DNA from: Plasmopara viticola
Taxonomy: Eukaryota > Oomycota > Peronosporomycetes > Peronosporales > Peronosporaceae
Assembly (NCBI GenBank): GCA_001695595.3
Contig: MBPM02000097.1
Span: forward strand, 124,001-188,000
Length of the DNA: 64,000 bases
Direction of reading: 5' to 3'
Numbering within the stretch: position 1 is the first letter of the stretch; each line of letters begins with the position of its first letter. Under the pieces are notes generated by a model that ran no database searches, was not told the origin of the DNA, and worked only from the letters and a program-made list of their open reading frames with translations. A program made the translations under genes and the position numbers. This document shows positions 10,480 to 20,830 of the stretch, piece by piece.

Positions 10480-11736
10480 ATGAATTCTACAGCGCCGACT
10501 TGTACGTTGCCCGCTGCGCGCTTTAACAAGCGTATTCTCGTAACTGGCGGTGCAGGATTCATTGGATCGCACGTGGTCATCCACTTGGTAAAGCACTACC
10601 CCCAGTACTATATTGTCAACCTTGACTCTCTCGACTACTGCTCATGCGTGCGCAACGTACACTCGGCTATCACGTCCTTTGGCAGCAATCGTGAAGTACA
10701 TACACAAAGCTTTGGTGCTGATCATAGCAATGTGACGCCCAACCAACGCTCAGAAAGCGAAGAAGTCGAGGACGATGTGAGTCAGCTTGTTCGTGGCAGC
10801 TTTTGCGAGCCTGGAGTCGAATACCTTAGCCAAGAGTTCTTGGCGACATTGCCTTCGAACTACAAATTTATTCATGGCGATATATGTGGCGCCGATCTGG
10901 TGGCTTACATTCTAGAAACAGAGCGCATTGACACTATCATGCACTTTGCCGCACAGTCTCATGTGGATCATTCCTTTGGCAACTCGATCCAATTCAGTAA
11001 AACGAATATTTTGGGCACTCACGTGCTACTTGAAGCGGCCAGATTGCATCGTATCAACCGGTTCATTCATGTGAGTACGGACGAGGTTTACGGAGAAGGA
11101 AGAACCGCTTCGAAGCCAATGACCGAAGATCACGTGCTAGGACCCACCAACCCGTACGCAGCCTCAAAAGCTGGTGCAGAATTTCTTGTCAAGAGTTTTT
11201 ATCGATCGTTTGGTCTCCCAATCATCATTACGAGAAGCAATAACGTGTACGGACCGCACCAGTACCCAGAGAAAGTAATTCCAAAGTTTATAAACCAAAT
11301 TTTGCGCGATCGACCAATGACAATTCATGGCGACGGAAAGCATACGCGCAACTATCTTTACATTTCCGATGTTGTGGATGCATTCGATCTCATCCTGCAT
11401 GAAGGGAAAGTGGGAGAAGTATACAACATTGGCGGGAAGAACGAAATTTCCAACAAGAATTTAGCTATGAATTTACTGGCTGTAATCAAGCCACAGCTTC
11501 TAGACAAAGAGAAAGTCGAGATGATCACACATGTTCCGGACCGGCCTTTCAATGACCAAAGATACGTCATCGACGCCACTAAGATCCGTAGTTTGGGATG
11601 GGAGGAAAAAGTTTCTTGGCGCGCAGGAATACGCAAGACTGTCGATTGGTATTGTCGCCATGGACACCGCTATGACAATATTGACCATGCTCTTGAGGCC
11701 CATCCGATCAATTTTAAAAAGACATTTCACGTTTAA
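10480..11736 (+). CDS. TGDS: dTDP-glucose 4,6-dehydratase-like NAD(P) sugar-nucleotide enzyme
   Basis: 418-aa single-exon member of the extended short-chain dehydrogenase family, most like dTDP-glucose 4,6-dehydratase (RmlB/TGDS), which converts a nucleotide-glucose to its 4-keto-6-deoxy form. Visible motifs: the Rossmann turn VTGGAGFIGSHV (about residues 21-32), HFAAQSHVDHS, the catalytic STDEVYGE block with adjacent Thr-Asp-Glu, the active-site Y-x-x-x-K in NPYAASKAG, and SNNVYGPHQYPEK typical of the family. An unusual acidic insertion of about 70 residues (roughly 75-120, ESEEVEDDVSQL) follows the second beta strand and makes the protein longer than the usual 330-350 aa. The ATG at 10480 precedes the Rossmann fold by only about 20 residues. 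The right-arm copy is broken, so this is probably the only functional one here. The exact nucleotide-sugar substrate is not determinable. Confidence 0.9.
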   Translation: MNSTAPTCTLPAARFNKRILVTGGAGFIGSHVVIHLVKHYPQYYIVNLDSLDYCSCVRNVHSAITSFGSNREVHTQSFGADHSNVTPNQRSESEEVEDDVSQLVRGSFCEPGVEYLSQEFLATLPSNYKFIHGDICGADLVAYILETERIDTIMHFAAQSHVDHSFGNSIQFSKTNILGTHVLLEAARLHRINRFIHVSTDEVYGEGRTASKPMTEDHVLGPTNPYAASKAGAEFLVKSFYRSFGLPIIITRSNNVYGPHQYPEKVIPKFINQILRDRPMTIHGDGKHTRNYLYISDVVDAFDLILHEGKVGEVYNIGGKNEISNKNLAMNLLAVIKPQLLDKEKVEMITHVPDRPFNDQRYVIDATKIRSLGWEEKVSWRAGIRKTVDWYCRHGHRYDNIDHALEAHPINFKKTFHV

Positions 11737-11833
11737 TAACTCTAACGAGGTGTATTTTTTAATATTTTACACTAAGTTTTGCCGTACCAGCGGTAAGATT
11801 GAAAAGTTGACACTATACTTCCGGGACTTAAAT

Positions 11834-13140
11834 TTAATAGTAACTTGCTCCTCGTCGTTCTAAAATTTCTGAAGGAGGTTCATATTCTTCGCGTGTCTGG
11901 ATTGAAGACGGAATATTTCTTTGCGTTTGGTACGCGTGATAAGGTATGTGGTGAGCTTGAAGGCCTTCGTGCGATTGATGATGGCTATACCGAGACAAAC
12001 TCGAAGGTGGTACCTCCTGCAAGCTGTCCGAGGACCAGGAATCGTGCGACAATTTTGCAAGAGTGGACGAATGGTAGCTCGAGTCTTCTGTCCGCGGTGA
12101 GAACGGAGTCGTGAGCGTGACATTCCACTTGTTCTCGTTCAAATGATAACGACGGTGGTATGCACACCAAACACAGCCTGGGGAAGAACACTCGACAAAC
12201 TCGACGATAGATTGATTCGGAATTACGATCATTCGTGTGGACACGCGCTGTTCCACGCGTCGCATTGTGTAAAGGAAGACGACGCTCAATAAGAGTCCTG
12301 GAATGAAAAACTTAATGATACAGAAACTTTCAAAGCTCAGTGAGCTCCACGTGTCCCATGGATCAGAGATGACGGTGGGCACGTCTATGATCATCTCAAG
12401 TGTCACTGACGCCGTCAAGAGTGCCATGAGTAGCGACATCTGTACCACCGACTTTTTTTTCAAGTTATCGGCCATGGCAGCCGACATCAATCGCTTTCTC
12501 AACTGTACAGCGACGTAGCCTGCCGCTAATCCATCATAAGCCAGCGTGAGAATATTGATGGCTCGAAACGTCTTGACCAATATGTATGCATCGTCGCTTG
12601 GGATGTGCAACCCGTGCGCTATCACGTGGATACTAATAATTGTGGTCCATACCAAGTGGATCGAATGCAGGAACACGAGCGGGTGTAACGCTGTCCATCG
12701 CCTGCTTTTCTTTAGTTCCTGAGCCGTCGCATGTCCTGCTGTCGCGGCGCTTGACCATTGGAAAATCACTGCCGCAGTACACAGCAGTACCATTGTATTG
12801 GACCACCATAAACACGCCAGACCAATCGCCAAGATGGACGAATGACACATTCCTAGCCAGAACACCAGTCGCAGTATACACGAAAGTAGCAAGATCTATC
12901 CATAATATTATAATCGAGTACCAAATATAGTAAGGATACATTAAATACTCTCGTGGACAAAAATCAACACTGCTTTGCACGTACAATGTGGAGTAGAATC
13001 CGTCGTGGGTGTGAGCTCCAGTAGATCTGGTGCAAAGTGCGCCACAAAATCACGCCAATGAGCACAACCTCCAGCACCACGAGTGGCAACAGCGTCCAGC
13101 TCACACAGCGCAGCGTTGACGCTTGTGCCAACCACACCAT
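11834..13140 (-). CDS. Multipass (about 7 TM) membrane protein, left copy
   Basis: Two exons: 13140-12985, an 89-nt intron, and 12895-11834, giving 405 aa. The splice joins ILLHI to ILLLSCILRLVFWLG in phase 0. About seven hydrophobic segments are visible: LPLVVLEVVLIGVILW; ILLLSCILRLVFWLGMCHSS; TMVLLCTAAVIFQWS; LHPLVFLHSIHLVWTTIISI; INILTLAYDGLAAGYVAV; MSLLMALLTASVTLEMII; and IIKFFIPGLLLSVVFLYTM. A cytoplasmic-looking Ser/His-rich tail of about 130 residues follows. The spacing of Arg/Trp residues around TM1-TM2 recalls the THH1/TOM1-type 7-TM family, but I cannot confirm it; a GPCR-like protein is the alternative. The start is the first ATG after a 48-nt GTAAGT...CAG intron-like segment that probably lies in the 5' UTR. 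It is convergent with the dehydratase gene, whose stop is about 100 bp away. The near-identical twin in the right arm supports the model. Confidence 0.75.
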
Positions 13141-13574
13141 GCCTGCCGTTAGCAATCCAAGTTGTGAGACCAAAAGCGGTTGGCACTTACTTGCCCGTCT
13201 GCAAGAAAGTCTACACACTTGATTTCACCTTTGAAAAAGACAATGAGGCTGGGCGACAGCACGATTTGAAGCGAGAAACACTGGACTTGGCTTGGTGCAC
13301 GACTGTCGTACTATCGGCGCGGTGCAATTTGATACAGTATTCTCGGGGTTTACAGATTTGTACGAGTGCTTTACCGTTTCAAAATGGAAGTGACGGCTCG
13401 CGCGACATAGTTACAGACAGTGAATCTCTCGAATCCTAACGTGTAGAAGAGGTACTAAAGGGAGCGCACTAATGTCTCACGTTCGTACAATTTGCTCATT
13501 CTAGTCTAATGGTTTCATCTCGTGCAATTGGCCACACAACCTGCGTTCGACGTCTCGCGTTCACCGTCCAAACT

Positions 13575-13760
13575 CTAAGTGACCCTAGTCGTACTTATAG
13601 GTTGTTGCATGTTCTGTGTCGCACGCATCAGCTTGCTAGCTGCCACCGCGTTTGAAGATTTGCGCTTCAGATTTGTAAAGATGACCAAGAGTGTGACAAG
13701 CAAAAGCAATTGACGAGAGGGCGACAATGTGATGGCTCGGAGACACTCAAGCGGCGACAT
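13575..13760 (-). CDS. Small 61-aa hydrophobic ORF conserved in both arms
   Basis: ATG-started ORF with one hydrophobic stretch (RQLLLLVTLLVIFTN, residues 16-30) after a short basic N-terminus, so it could be a small secreted or membrane peptide. The mirror copy at 31245-31430 has the same length with only three residue changes (S36P, A47V, T61N). Its ATG lies 150 bp from the divergent protease ATG, so the two may share a promoter region. It could instead be an upstream exon or leader of the 7-TM gene on the same strand. No family recognised. Confidence 0.35.
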   Translation of the reverse strand: MSPLECLRAITLSPSRQLLLLVTLLVIFTNLKRKSSNAVAASKLMRATQNMQQPISTTRVT

Positions 13761-13910
13761 GTTGGCGGCGTCAGCTCAAAAAGTACAGTCTAGCTTTAGT
13801 TGAACTATACCTACTTATAGCCTTAATAAGGTGTGCTCATATCTGTGCTTTTATGTGCCTCTTTTCTTTAATAATACACTAAAGATTGGGCAATAGAGAA
13901 CGTTATCACT

Positions 13911-15562
13911 ATGGGTCACCAACTCGCGCTTTTCTCAGCCCTCCTTGCTCTCTTGCTGTGTACAAGCCATGTCCTTGCTCGAGTGATGCTCGTGCATCTG
14001 TACCCGCGTCTTGAGGCGCGCAAATTGACGGTTTCTCCGCAACTTTCGCGCTCCGAGAGACGCCAGTTAGTGTATGATACTTTTTCAAGTGCTGTGACTG
14101 ACGTCCAACGCAGGGTTTCTAGCTTCATTGAGGCGCAGAATAACGCAAAAGTCGTCATCTCGTGTCTTTGGCTGCAAAACATACTGGTAGTTCGCTATAG
14201 AGACGTTAATGAGGGGCTACAATGGTTTTTTGACCAAGATTTACCAGGCTTTCCAGGCGTGCTGAAAGTTGAAGAAGACGCTCAAGTTTTGAGACTCATT
14301 CGACCCCAGCACGAAGACGACGGAGAAAAGAACGAGCAAAGCGACCCTCAGAGTAACATCAAGCTCTTACATGCTCCTCAATTGTGGAAAAAAGGAGCCA
14401 AAGGAAAGAATGTGGTAATAGCTAGCATCGACTCGGGTGTGCGTTACACTCATGAGGCTTTAAGGGAGAGTTTTCGAGGTTGAAGCAATAGTGGTCAGTA
14501 TTTTTTATGACAGGCTAATCTTGTTTGTGATTGTGGTAATCAGGAACGAAGAAAGATGGCAAAGTAAATTTTGATTATTCGTTCTGGTTTACACCGGGCA
14601 CGGATTTGTCGAAGGAGACGCCGGATACAGCCGATGAAGTCGGTCATGGGACCCATACAATGGGCACAGCAGCTGGTGGCAAGGGAATTGGTGTAGCTCC
14701 CGCAGCGACGTGGATCACTGCGAGGGCGTTTGATGTGTGGGGTGCAGCTAATAGAAGCGATTTCTTGATGGCGGCACAATGGGTGTTGTGTCCTACTAAG
14801 CGTGATGGCACGGATCCAAACTGCTCTCTGGGTGCTGATGTCGTCACAAACTCGTTCGGGGTGGACCGCTCGACGCCAGAGTATTCGCAATGGACATGGT
14901 TGAGTAACGTTATCGATACTTGGCGTGCAGCCGGCGTCTATCCCGTCTTTGCCAGTGGCAACACTAATGGGTTTTTGTGCGGAAGTGTGTACTATCCTGG
15001 AAGTCACGAAGACACGATTGCTGTCGGTGCACTAATCGGAGGGACTTCACTCTGGGGTGCGAGTGGAAAAGGACCAAGTTTTGATTCATTCGTGAACAAA
15101 CAATTGCCGCTTGATCACGACAAGTACATCATAAAACCTGACTTTGTTGCTCCCGGTGTCGGCATTCGGTCGGCAATGAGTGTCAAGGATAGCGCTTACA
15201 CGCGACTTACTGGCACTTCCATGGCCACTCCACATGTCGCTGGTGCTATCGCTCTTCTCCTCAGTTTGAACTACTCGTCGGAAGAGAATGCGCTGGCAAC
15301 GTCTCCAGTCTATGAAAAAGTCTTACAAAGTCTTTGCGAAACGACTTCGCGCAAACTACACAAGCCTTTTCTGGTCCCCAGCAGCTGTGGCAATACTTCT
15401 TATAAGATCTACCCAAACAACATTTATGGCTGGGGTATGGTGAATGTTTGTGCCGCAGCAACCAAGATTGGGTTCTTATGCGACGATTCGGCTTTCGCTG
15501 CAGATTTGGTCATTGAAGAAAGACAGTCCAATGTATTTGCTGACTTTGTAACAATTGAGTGA
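13911..15562 (+). CDS. Secreted subtilisin-like serine protease (S8), left copy
   Basis: Two exons, 13911-14478 and 14544-15562 (65-nt GT-AG intron, phase 1), 528 aa. The signal peptide is LALFSALLALLLCTSHVLA. An inhibitor_I9-like propeptide region spans about residues 25-150. The catalytic domain follows, with Asp174 (ASIDSGV), His224 (GHGTH), the oxyanion Asn329 (FASGNTNG) and Ser415 (GTSMATPHVAG). Six or more Cys in the mature part suggest disulfides. The family hydrolyses proteins outside the cell or in the secretory pathway; oomycete examples are secreted during infection. The intron falls between the Asp and His blocks. The right-arm copy (29444-31092) keeps all four catalytic residues and is one codon shorter, so both copies look functional. 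The AT-rich 150-bp leader (TTAATAAGG...TTAATAATACAC) is conserved in both arms. Confidence 0.93.
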
Positions 15563-15617
15563 TCGACAAGCGTTTTTATGCGTACATAAGGTAAGATATA
15601 AGGATAAAACCTCACTT

Positions 15618-16270
15618 CCTGCCATTAAAAAGAAAGCCACATTACAATGTTGGCGATGTAAGAATAAAACACCGGTCAGGAAAATATACCTTTAATCCTC
15701 ACCTATAGATCGATAAACTATCTAATAGACTAGATTTGGACACACGCACACAAAATTAAAGCGAGACGATAATGCTTTATTTATGTGCCATATAGAGAAC
15801 TTATGAATTGATAATATGCACTTCACTTTTATTATATCGACCACCCTTACAGTACAGAAAACTGGTTAATGCTATTTATGAATGTGACGGCGCATATCAC
15901 CCCGACGCTAGTCACCTACGCCAAAGCTGCCGCGGCTCTTTGCCCGGGGATCGCGAATTGTAGACCTAGCAAAATATCTTAATTTAAAAAGTATTAAAAT
16001 TCATATGAATCTATGAGGACCGGATTATAACGTCCGTTTCATCAAAGCCACAAGCAACACGAGGTGTGTTTGCATCATAACTCGTCTATACAAGGCCTCC
16101 TTTGCCATGACAAAGATAATCAAATGAAACACGGGTGCCGCGTAGCTTAGAGACAGCAGTGGCCGTCTCCATTTTGTGATCACGACTTGTTATATCTTGG
16201 AATTTAGCCACTTTATTGCGTGGATGCTTTCTGACAAAAATCTATCACTTGCTCATGCAACTTTGCTTCT
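15618..16270. other. Non-coding stretch after the left arm
   Basis: AT-rich sequence with no coding signal, between the end of the inverted-repeat arm and the 2.2-kb dispersed repeat. The right arm's inner flank (before 29375) is unrelated to it, so the duplication breakpoint lies at about 15,615. Confidence 0.5.
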
Positions 16271-18512
16271 CACAGATCTAATTATGTTTCAATGAAGCGA
16301 AGGAGTTGGATACTTCATACACGTAGAGCAGCAGGTCACTCATTTGGGCTTGGACGGCATGGATGACACTGTTTTGTAATAATTAACTAATTGCGAGTAC
16401 GCGCCCCACCGCCTTAATGTATCTGCGCACACACCGCGTATTGAATCAATTTTTTCGCTCTGTTTTGGTTACAAACGATTCCAGCCTGGCATCAAGCACT
16501 CGTCAAATAAGTGCACGTAAAGCAAGATTTTGTTTGACATCGTTTTAAAAGACACAAATATCAACCAGCGCCGCTTTTTTAACACCGTCAATTGTGTCCA
16601 ACACAGCCAACAAATGACTTTTTCGCTGTATTGACCGCAACACCAGTGCTACTTGTCAAGTTCTTTAGCACGACGTAACCAATACTAGACATATTGACTA
16701 TTAGCAGCGGAAAATTGCCAATCCTACGGCGAGAATTGGCGAGGGCTTTATCCGCTAGCATATCTGGCACCTTTGCAGACTTCTTTCTTATCCACTTTTT
16801 AGCCTGTCAATCATAAAGGCTAACCAAGCAATGTTGTCTCTCGACCGAAATGACTGCTCAGTGGTATGCCGCAAGCCTCACAAAGGGACGGAACTGTCAA
16901 TCATTGTCATGAGGAGCCATCATTGTGTAAATTAACCTAATCAGTGCTGTAATACGACATTTTGGCTATCACCAAGAGCCCCGATGTGGCGTCGCGGCTA
17001 ATCGCTCCGAGTCTTATACTTTATGCCTTTAGCAGAGCTGCACACATGTCATCTCGCCCATACGCGACGTAGTTTGAATAAAAAACGGATGAAGTCACTT
17101 TTGCGACATAAGCTTACGCATGGCTCGGACGGCTAGGTAGCGCATCAGCCGAAATTCCTTGTTTTCCTTGCTTAAAGTTTGATTCGAAGTTTTGCTGCGA
17201 AAAAAGGCCAGCCACTTGGTTATCCTTTGCGAGAGGTGGGGCAACTGTTCCGCGATGCGTAGTGACGCATGCATTATGAATCTAAAGATATACCGCTCGA
17301 AGTACTGACCATGGTCAATAGTATGTCACTATCTCACATGAGTGTTTGGTAGTAACCCTTGAGTGGATAGAGCATTGTACGTCTAGCCACAGTGCTGTGC
17401 AGTTTAACCTCACGAGTTTGAGTCGGGATGTGGCTGCATTCGGCGTTGGGACATAGAATATCGACGCTGAGTTAGTGCTTTCTTTTCCTAATTATTCTTG
17501 CCTTGTGTTTTGTGCATATTTATACGTCAACGATGTCACAGTGTTTGACAGAAAAGGTTGCTGCACCTGGGACAACGTCAATTACATAATGTAAAATTCC
17601 ACCAAGTGGTGATGCCGAAGGCGGACCTAACTCTGAGATTTAATCTCACCAAAAAAACAAACAATAAAATTTCAATTTCTCCTTTATAATGAAAGTCCCA
17701 CCCCCTTTTAATGTCTCTCAAGCGCGTCTTATATATTGTTTACCCATCATATTACCACTACCTCCACTATTGTGTTGACTTTATAAGTCCCTTTAAGCTC
17801 TAATATGAACTTTTGGAATTTCTCAAGCGAAGCATTTAGCTCCTAAGCTTTTCTGGCCTCTGCAGGCACCACTATCATCATTTTCAGGCAAATTTAGCGG
17901 AGTGCTAACGCCATTTATCATAACTTTAACCCTCGTCGCAGACAGATGCACAGCGCTGCTTGATCAGAACCATGCATCGCCGTCTTTCTATTTTACGAGA
18001 CTGTTGATATCTGAGACACTCTTCGTGTCAACACGATTATAAATTGACGCGGCGGAGCACTCTGCTCGACAATTTACCCGGTCACCAAAGGTTGTGCCGC
18101 TCCACATGAATGGTAGAAGGGCACCCCCTCGAATACTAAAAGCTCTGGCCGAACGTATCACGTCAGACATTCAGCGAGAGGTATGAATGACAAGCTTTGT
18201 TCAGTGGGTTATGTCCCACTTCGGATGCGTCGTCAGAGAACTTCATTCGATGCTAAATGACGATAAGTCTACTACATTCCTCACGGTATGCAGCAAGTAC
18301 TATCACTTGCTTACATTATTTGGTACCACACGTATAGTAATAAGGCCTCCCCATGCTTCTTTAGCTTAAATCTAATCATTAGGCCTCGTTTGTCCAGCTT
18401 TTGCTTTTGAATAACCAAATCAGCAAGAGTACAATGTCTCACGAGCACCTCTCAGTACTTAACTTTTCAGGTCACGGTCACTTGTGTGGTTTGCCCACAC
18501 TTCCTTGACTAA
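16271..18512 (+). repeat. Dispersed 2.2-kb repeat, copy 1 (probable decayed transposable element)
   Basis: Homologous along its whole length, in the same orientation, to 56209-58487, with scattered substitutions and small indels. Both copies begin at ATCTAATTATGTTTCAA and end near CCCACACTTCCT(TG/CA)ACTA. Flanks differ, as expected for a mobile element. No transposase or polymerase motif is readable. The only shared open stretch encodes VQWVMSHFGCVVRE, and the same DNA holds a tRNA-like A/B-box pair. The TC start and CTAR end would fit a Helitron-like element, but the following base is A, not T, and I see no terminal hairpin, so the class is open. Confidence 0.75.
17351..17435 (+). other. tRNA-like A-box/B-box segment inside the repeat
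   Basis: GAGTGGATAGAGCATTG (17361-17377) resembles a tRNA D-arm/A box, and CACGAGTTTGAGTC (about 17411-17424) resembles a T-arm B box, at tRNA-like spacing. The acceptor stem does not pair and the B box has TTTGA where TTCGA is expected, so this is a tRNA-derived relic or SINE-type promoter, not a working tRNA gene. A more eroded version sits at the same place in repeat copy 2 (57304-57368). Confidence 0.35.
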
Positions 18513-18862
18513 ATGTCAGCCAGACTGTCAAGCGAATTCTGCTTTTTACGATGATTTGCGTGTCAATCTACGTTTTGTACCCTTGAGCATTCTATTGTCA
18601 ACCACATTGACAGACTCAGTCGCGTATCCGCGTAAACAGCTCTTCTACTTTCTACAGAGAGGTCTTTACGACTTATTAAAGCTCAGCCAGAAGAAAAGCG
18701 GGCAGCACCCTTGCTTTTGTTCACTTATCAATTGAGGACTCGTAGTACTTCTGACACGTCATGACGAGAATATTGCATTTAGGTCTAAGACTTTAGTCGA
18801 CCTAAGTCCCCCGCGATCCTTAGTACAGTTATCCTTGTTATTGTTGCTTAGCAAATCGTGGT
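18513..18862 (+). repeat. 340-bp segment flipped relative to repeat copy 2
   Basis: This segment adjoins the 2.2-kb repeat. Its homologue next to copy 2 (58488-58800) is in the opposite orientation: GCGTGTCAATCTACGTTTTG here corresponds to the complement of CAAAACGTAGATTGGCACGC there. One edge carries GCTTAGC and the other CTGTCAAGCG in both places. This indicates inversion of a discrete module or independent insertion of a second element. Confidence 0.75.
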
Positions 18863-20500
18863 AATGTCATGTTAGTGCGTTTCTCGAGCCTCGTCATATG
18901 GCTGACGTTCTTTAACTTAAGGCGTCGCCCGTAATTGCGCAAATGAATCAAGTCAAACGCGACGGGTAATATATACATCGGTAGCTGCTAGGTCAACGCT
19001 ATACAACCGTTGATGTATAAATTTGGTGCAGGTATTTTTTTACGCCGACCATATTCAAGCATACCACAAGCACATGTTCAAGGCTCCACTTTCACGGTCA
19101 ACCAGTTGCCTTGTACACCGCGGATAAATGGCAACACCTAGTAAGAGAAGTCAGCCTCCTGTAAAAAAGTAAGTTCTGTCGAATTGACAGTGCTTAGCCT
19201 CGAAGAGTTCGGTGCTTCATAAACAGAAATTGTGTGCTCGCCCATACAGCCTCAGTCCAAAGAGAACCACATCACTGGTGTCATCGAGCAAAGACGAAGT
19301 GGTTTTCTCTTTACCTTACGTAAATAAATATTCTCTCCCGACACCGTCTGTGTCTATTTCGAACGCTAAAATGTCCAGCACAACGACCAACTTTGTCCAG
19401 TGCCGTGCCAGCAGCTCTTTGCTTGTTGCTGTTGGTTAAGGCAACTGTGAAGGACTTTTGTAAAGCATTATTACGTCCTGGATAACTATTCCAAAACAAA
19501 CATCGTGCGTTATGAAAGTCACACAAGTCTGCTACTACTGAAACCTATCATTATAAATTATAGCAATCAGGAAGTACTGTTACATCTAGAACATGACACC
19601 TAAGCGCCCTATTGCTTCTTCTGCACTTGGTGGTGCTCGTAATTTCTTCTTCATCAGCTACTAATGAAATAAAAATGTTTCGGCAAAGTCCAGCCATCTC
19701 TTTTTGCTAATCTTTGTCAGTCCTGGGGGCCAAATGCCATGATTAGTGTGAAAGCTTCATCCACTTGAATGTCGAAATTTTCATTTTTGACGCTTAAATG
19801 TAAGCCACATGCAAAGAGCTGAAATTCATTAGACCAGCAGGTATCACATTAAAGCCACCTCGAATGATGACAAGTCACTGATGACTGAAGAGCATTATAC
19901 AGGGCGCCAACCAAGCAGATTTGATGGTATCACCATTGTTAAGCGAGACTAAGCGATAGGCTTTTTTTGTGAGTTGGGTACAATAGCCGGTTCCACATAT
20001 TTATGTAGCTGCTTCAAGCAATCAAAAGTTCTCGTATCCGGATATACTTTTTTGAGTGCAGACAGCCAATCAGTGACTTTACTCAAACACGTCATGTCAC
20101 TGTGTTCATCTTTCCACTCGCTGGACACGCTTTCACAATGACTGAAACAAGTAGTGACAAAGGATCAAGGCTTCAGTAGGGCTCGTCGTCCCCCTTTTAT
20201 CGAGTCCGCGTGCTCAAGTAAGCATATGATCGTGCACATGGCAAAAGAACCAATCCCATCGCATCCACACCGAGAGGCCAAGAGGTTCTAAAGCTTGGCT
20301 AACCTTCAGGATTCTTGTTGGCTTTCACGGTAAGTAAAATAAACTGCCGTCGTGATCCACCTCGCGAGGTTCAGCGAAGCACTCAGGTGTCTACTGACCA
20401 TAGCGCAAGAAAATAGTTAAAGTGTCGATAATCTTTGATCCTATAAGTTACATACTTTTCGCGTGGAAAGCAGGTGTATGTCGTACTGCGAAATAGTATA
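18863..20500. other. Gene-poor stretch
   Basis: No convincing gene. Short open frames around 19,200-19,530 on both strands lack any recognisable motif and may be decayed retroelement sequence. No tandem repeat or terminal repeat was noticed. Confidence 0.45.
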
Positions 20501-20524
20501 GCTTTTGTAGTATACTACAAAAGC
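20501..20524. promoter_or_regulatory. 24-bp perfect palindrome upstream of the Ser/Thr-rich membrane gene
   Basis: GCTTTTGTAGTA followed directly by its exact reverse complement, about 310 bp before the gene's ATG. The core TAGTATACTACAA recurs at 22601-22613 in the corresponding upstream region of the tandem paralogue, where the outer arms are lost. It could be a dimeric transcription-factor site or simply a chance or cruciform-forming sequence. Confidence 0.4.
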
Positions 20525-20830
20525 GGTCTGTGGACTTGGTTTTTTATTGGCCATCTGGTTCGTTCTTCGTCTGGGGTCTGACTCGTTACGCCACAAATTT
20601 GTCTTCGATATAATCAGAAAGTCGCACGTGCTGCTGCGCGGCCGTCGTGTCCATTCCAGGACTTTCGACATAACCAGGAGCTTATCAATCTCGTGGTTTT
20701 ACCGTGAAGTGACGACTCCTCTCTTCTGTCGTCGGTATAGGGAGGCTACAGGCTTTAAGCCACTCACTCGCCGCTCTGTGATCATTGGTGTCAATAAAGC
20801 AGAGAAGGTGGTCTCACGACAGGAGACAAG

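Larger units (their letters stand above)
10451..15617 (+). repeat. Left arm of a 5.2-kb inverted duplication
   Basis: This segment reappears in reverse complement at 29375-34502. It carries a dehydratase gene (+), a 7-TM-like gene (-), a small ORF (-) and a subtilisin gene (+), all mirrored in the other arm. Homology starts at TTCTAAAATGTGAC (about 10455) and fades after ACATAAGGTAAGATATAAGG near 15,610. Gene copies differ by only a few residues per hundred, and introns and intergenic sequence are also conserved, so the duplication is segmental and recent. Confidence 0.95.

Noticed and set aside
18187..18369. Small ORF (VQWVMSHFGCVVRE...) shared by the two dispersed-repeat copies
   Set aside because: The shared translation reflects repeat homology. 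Frames differ in length and termination between copies, and no known domain is present.
16271..18512. Helitron interpretation of the 2.2-kb repeat (TC start, CTAR end)
   Set aside because: The base after CTAR is A in both copies rather than T, and no 3' hairpin or Rep/helicase sequence was seen. Class left open.
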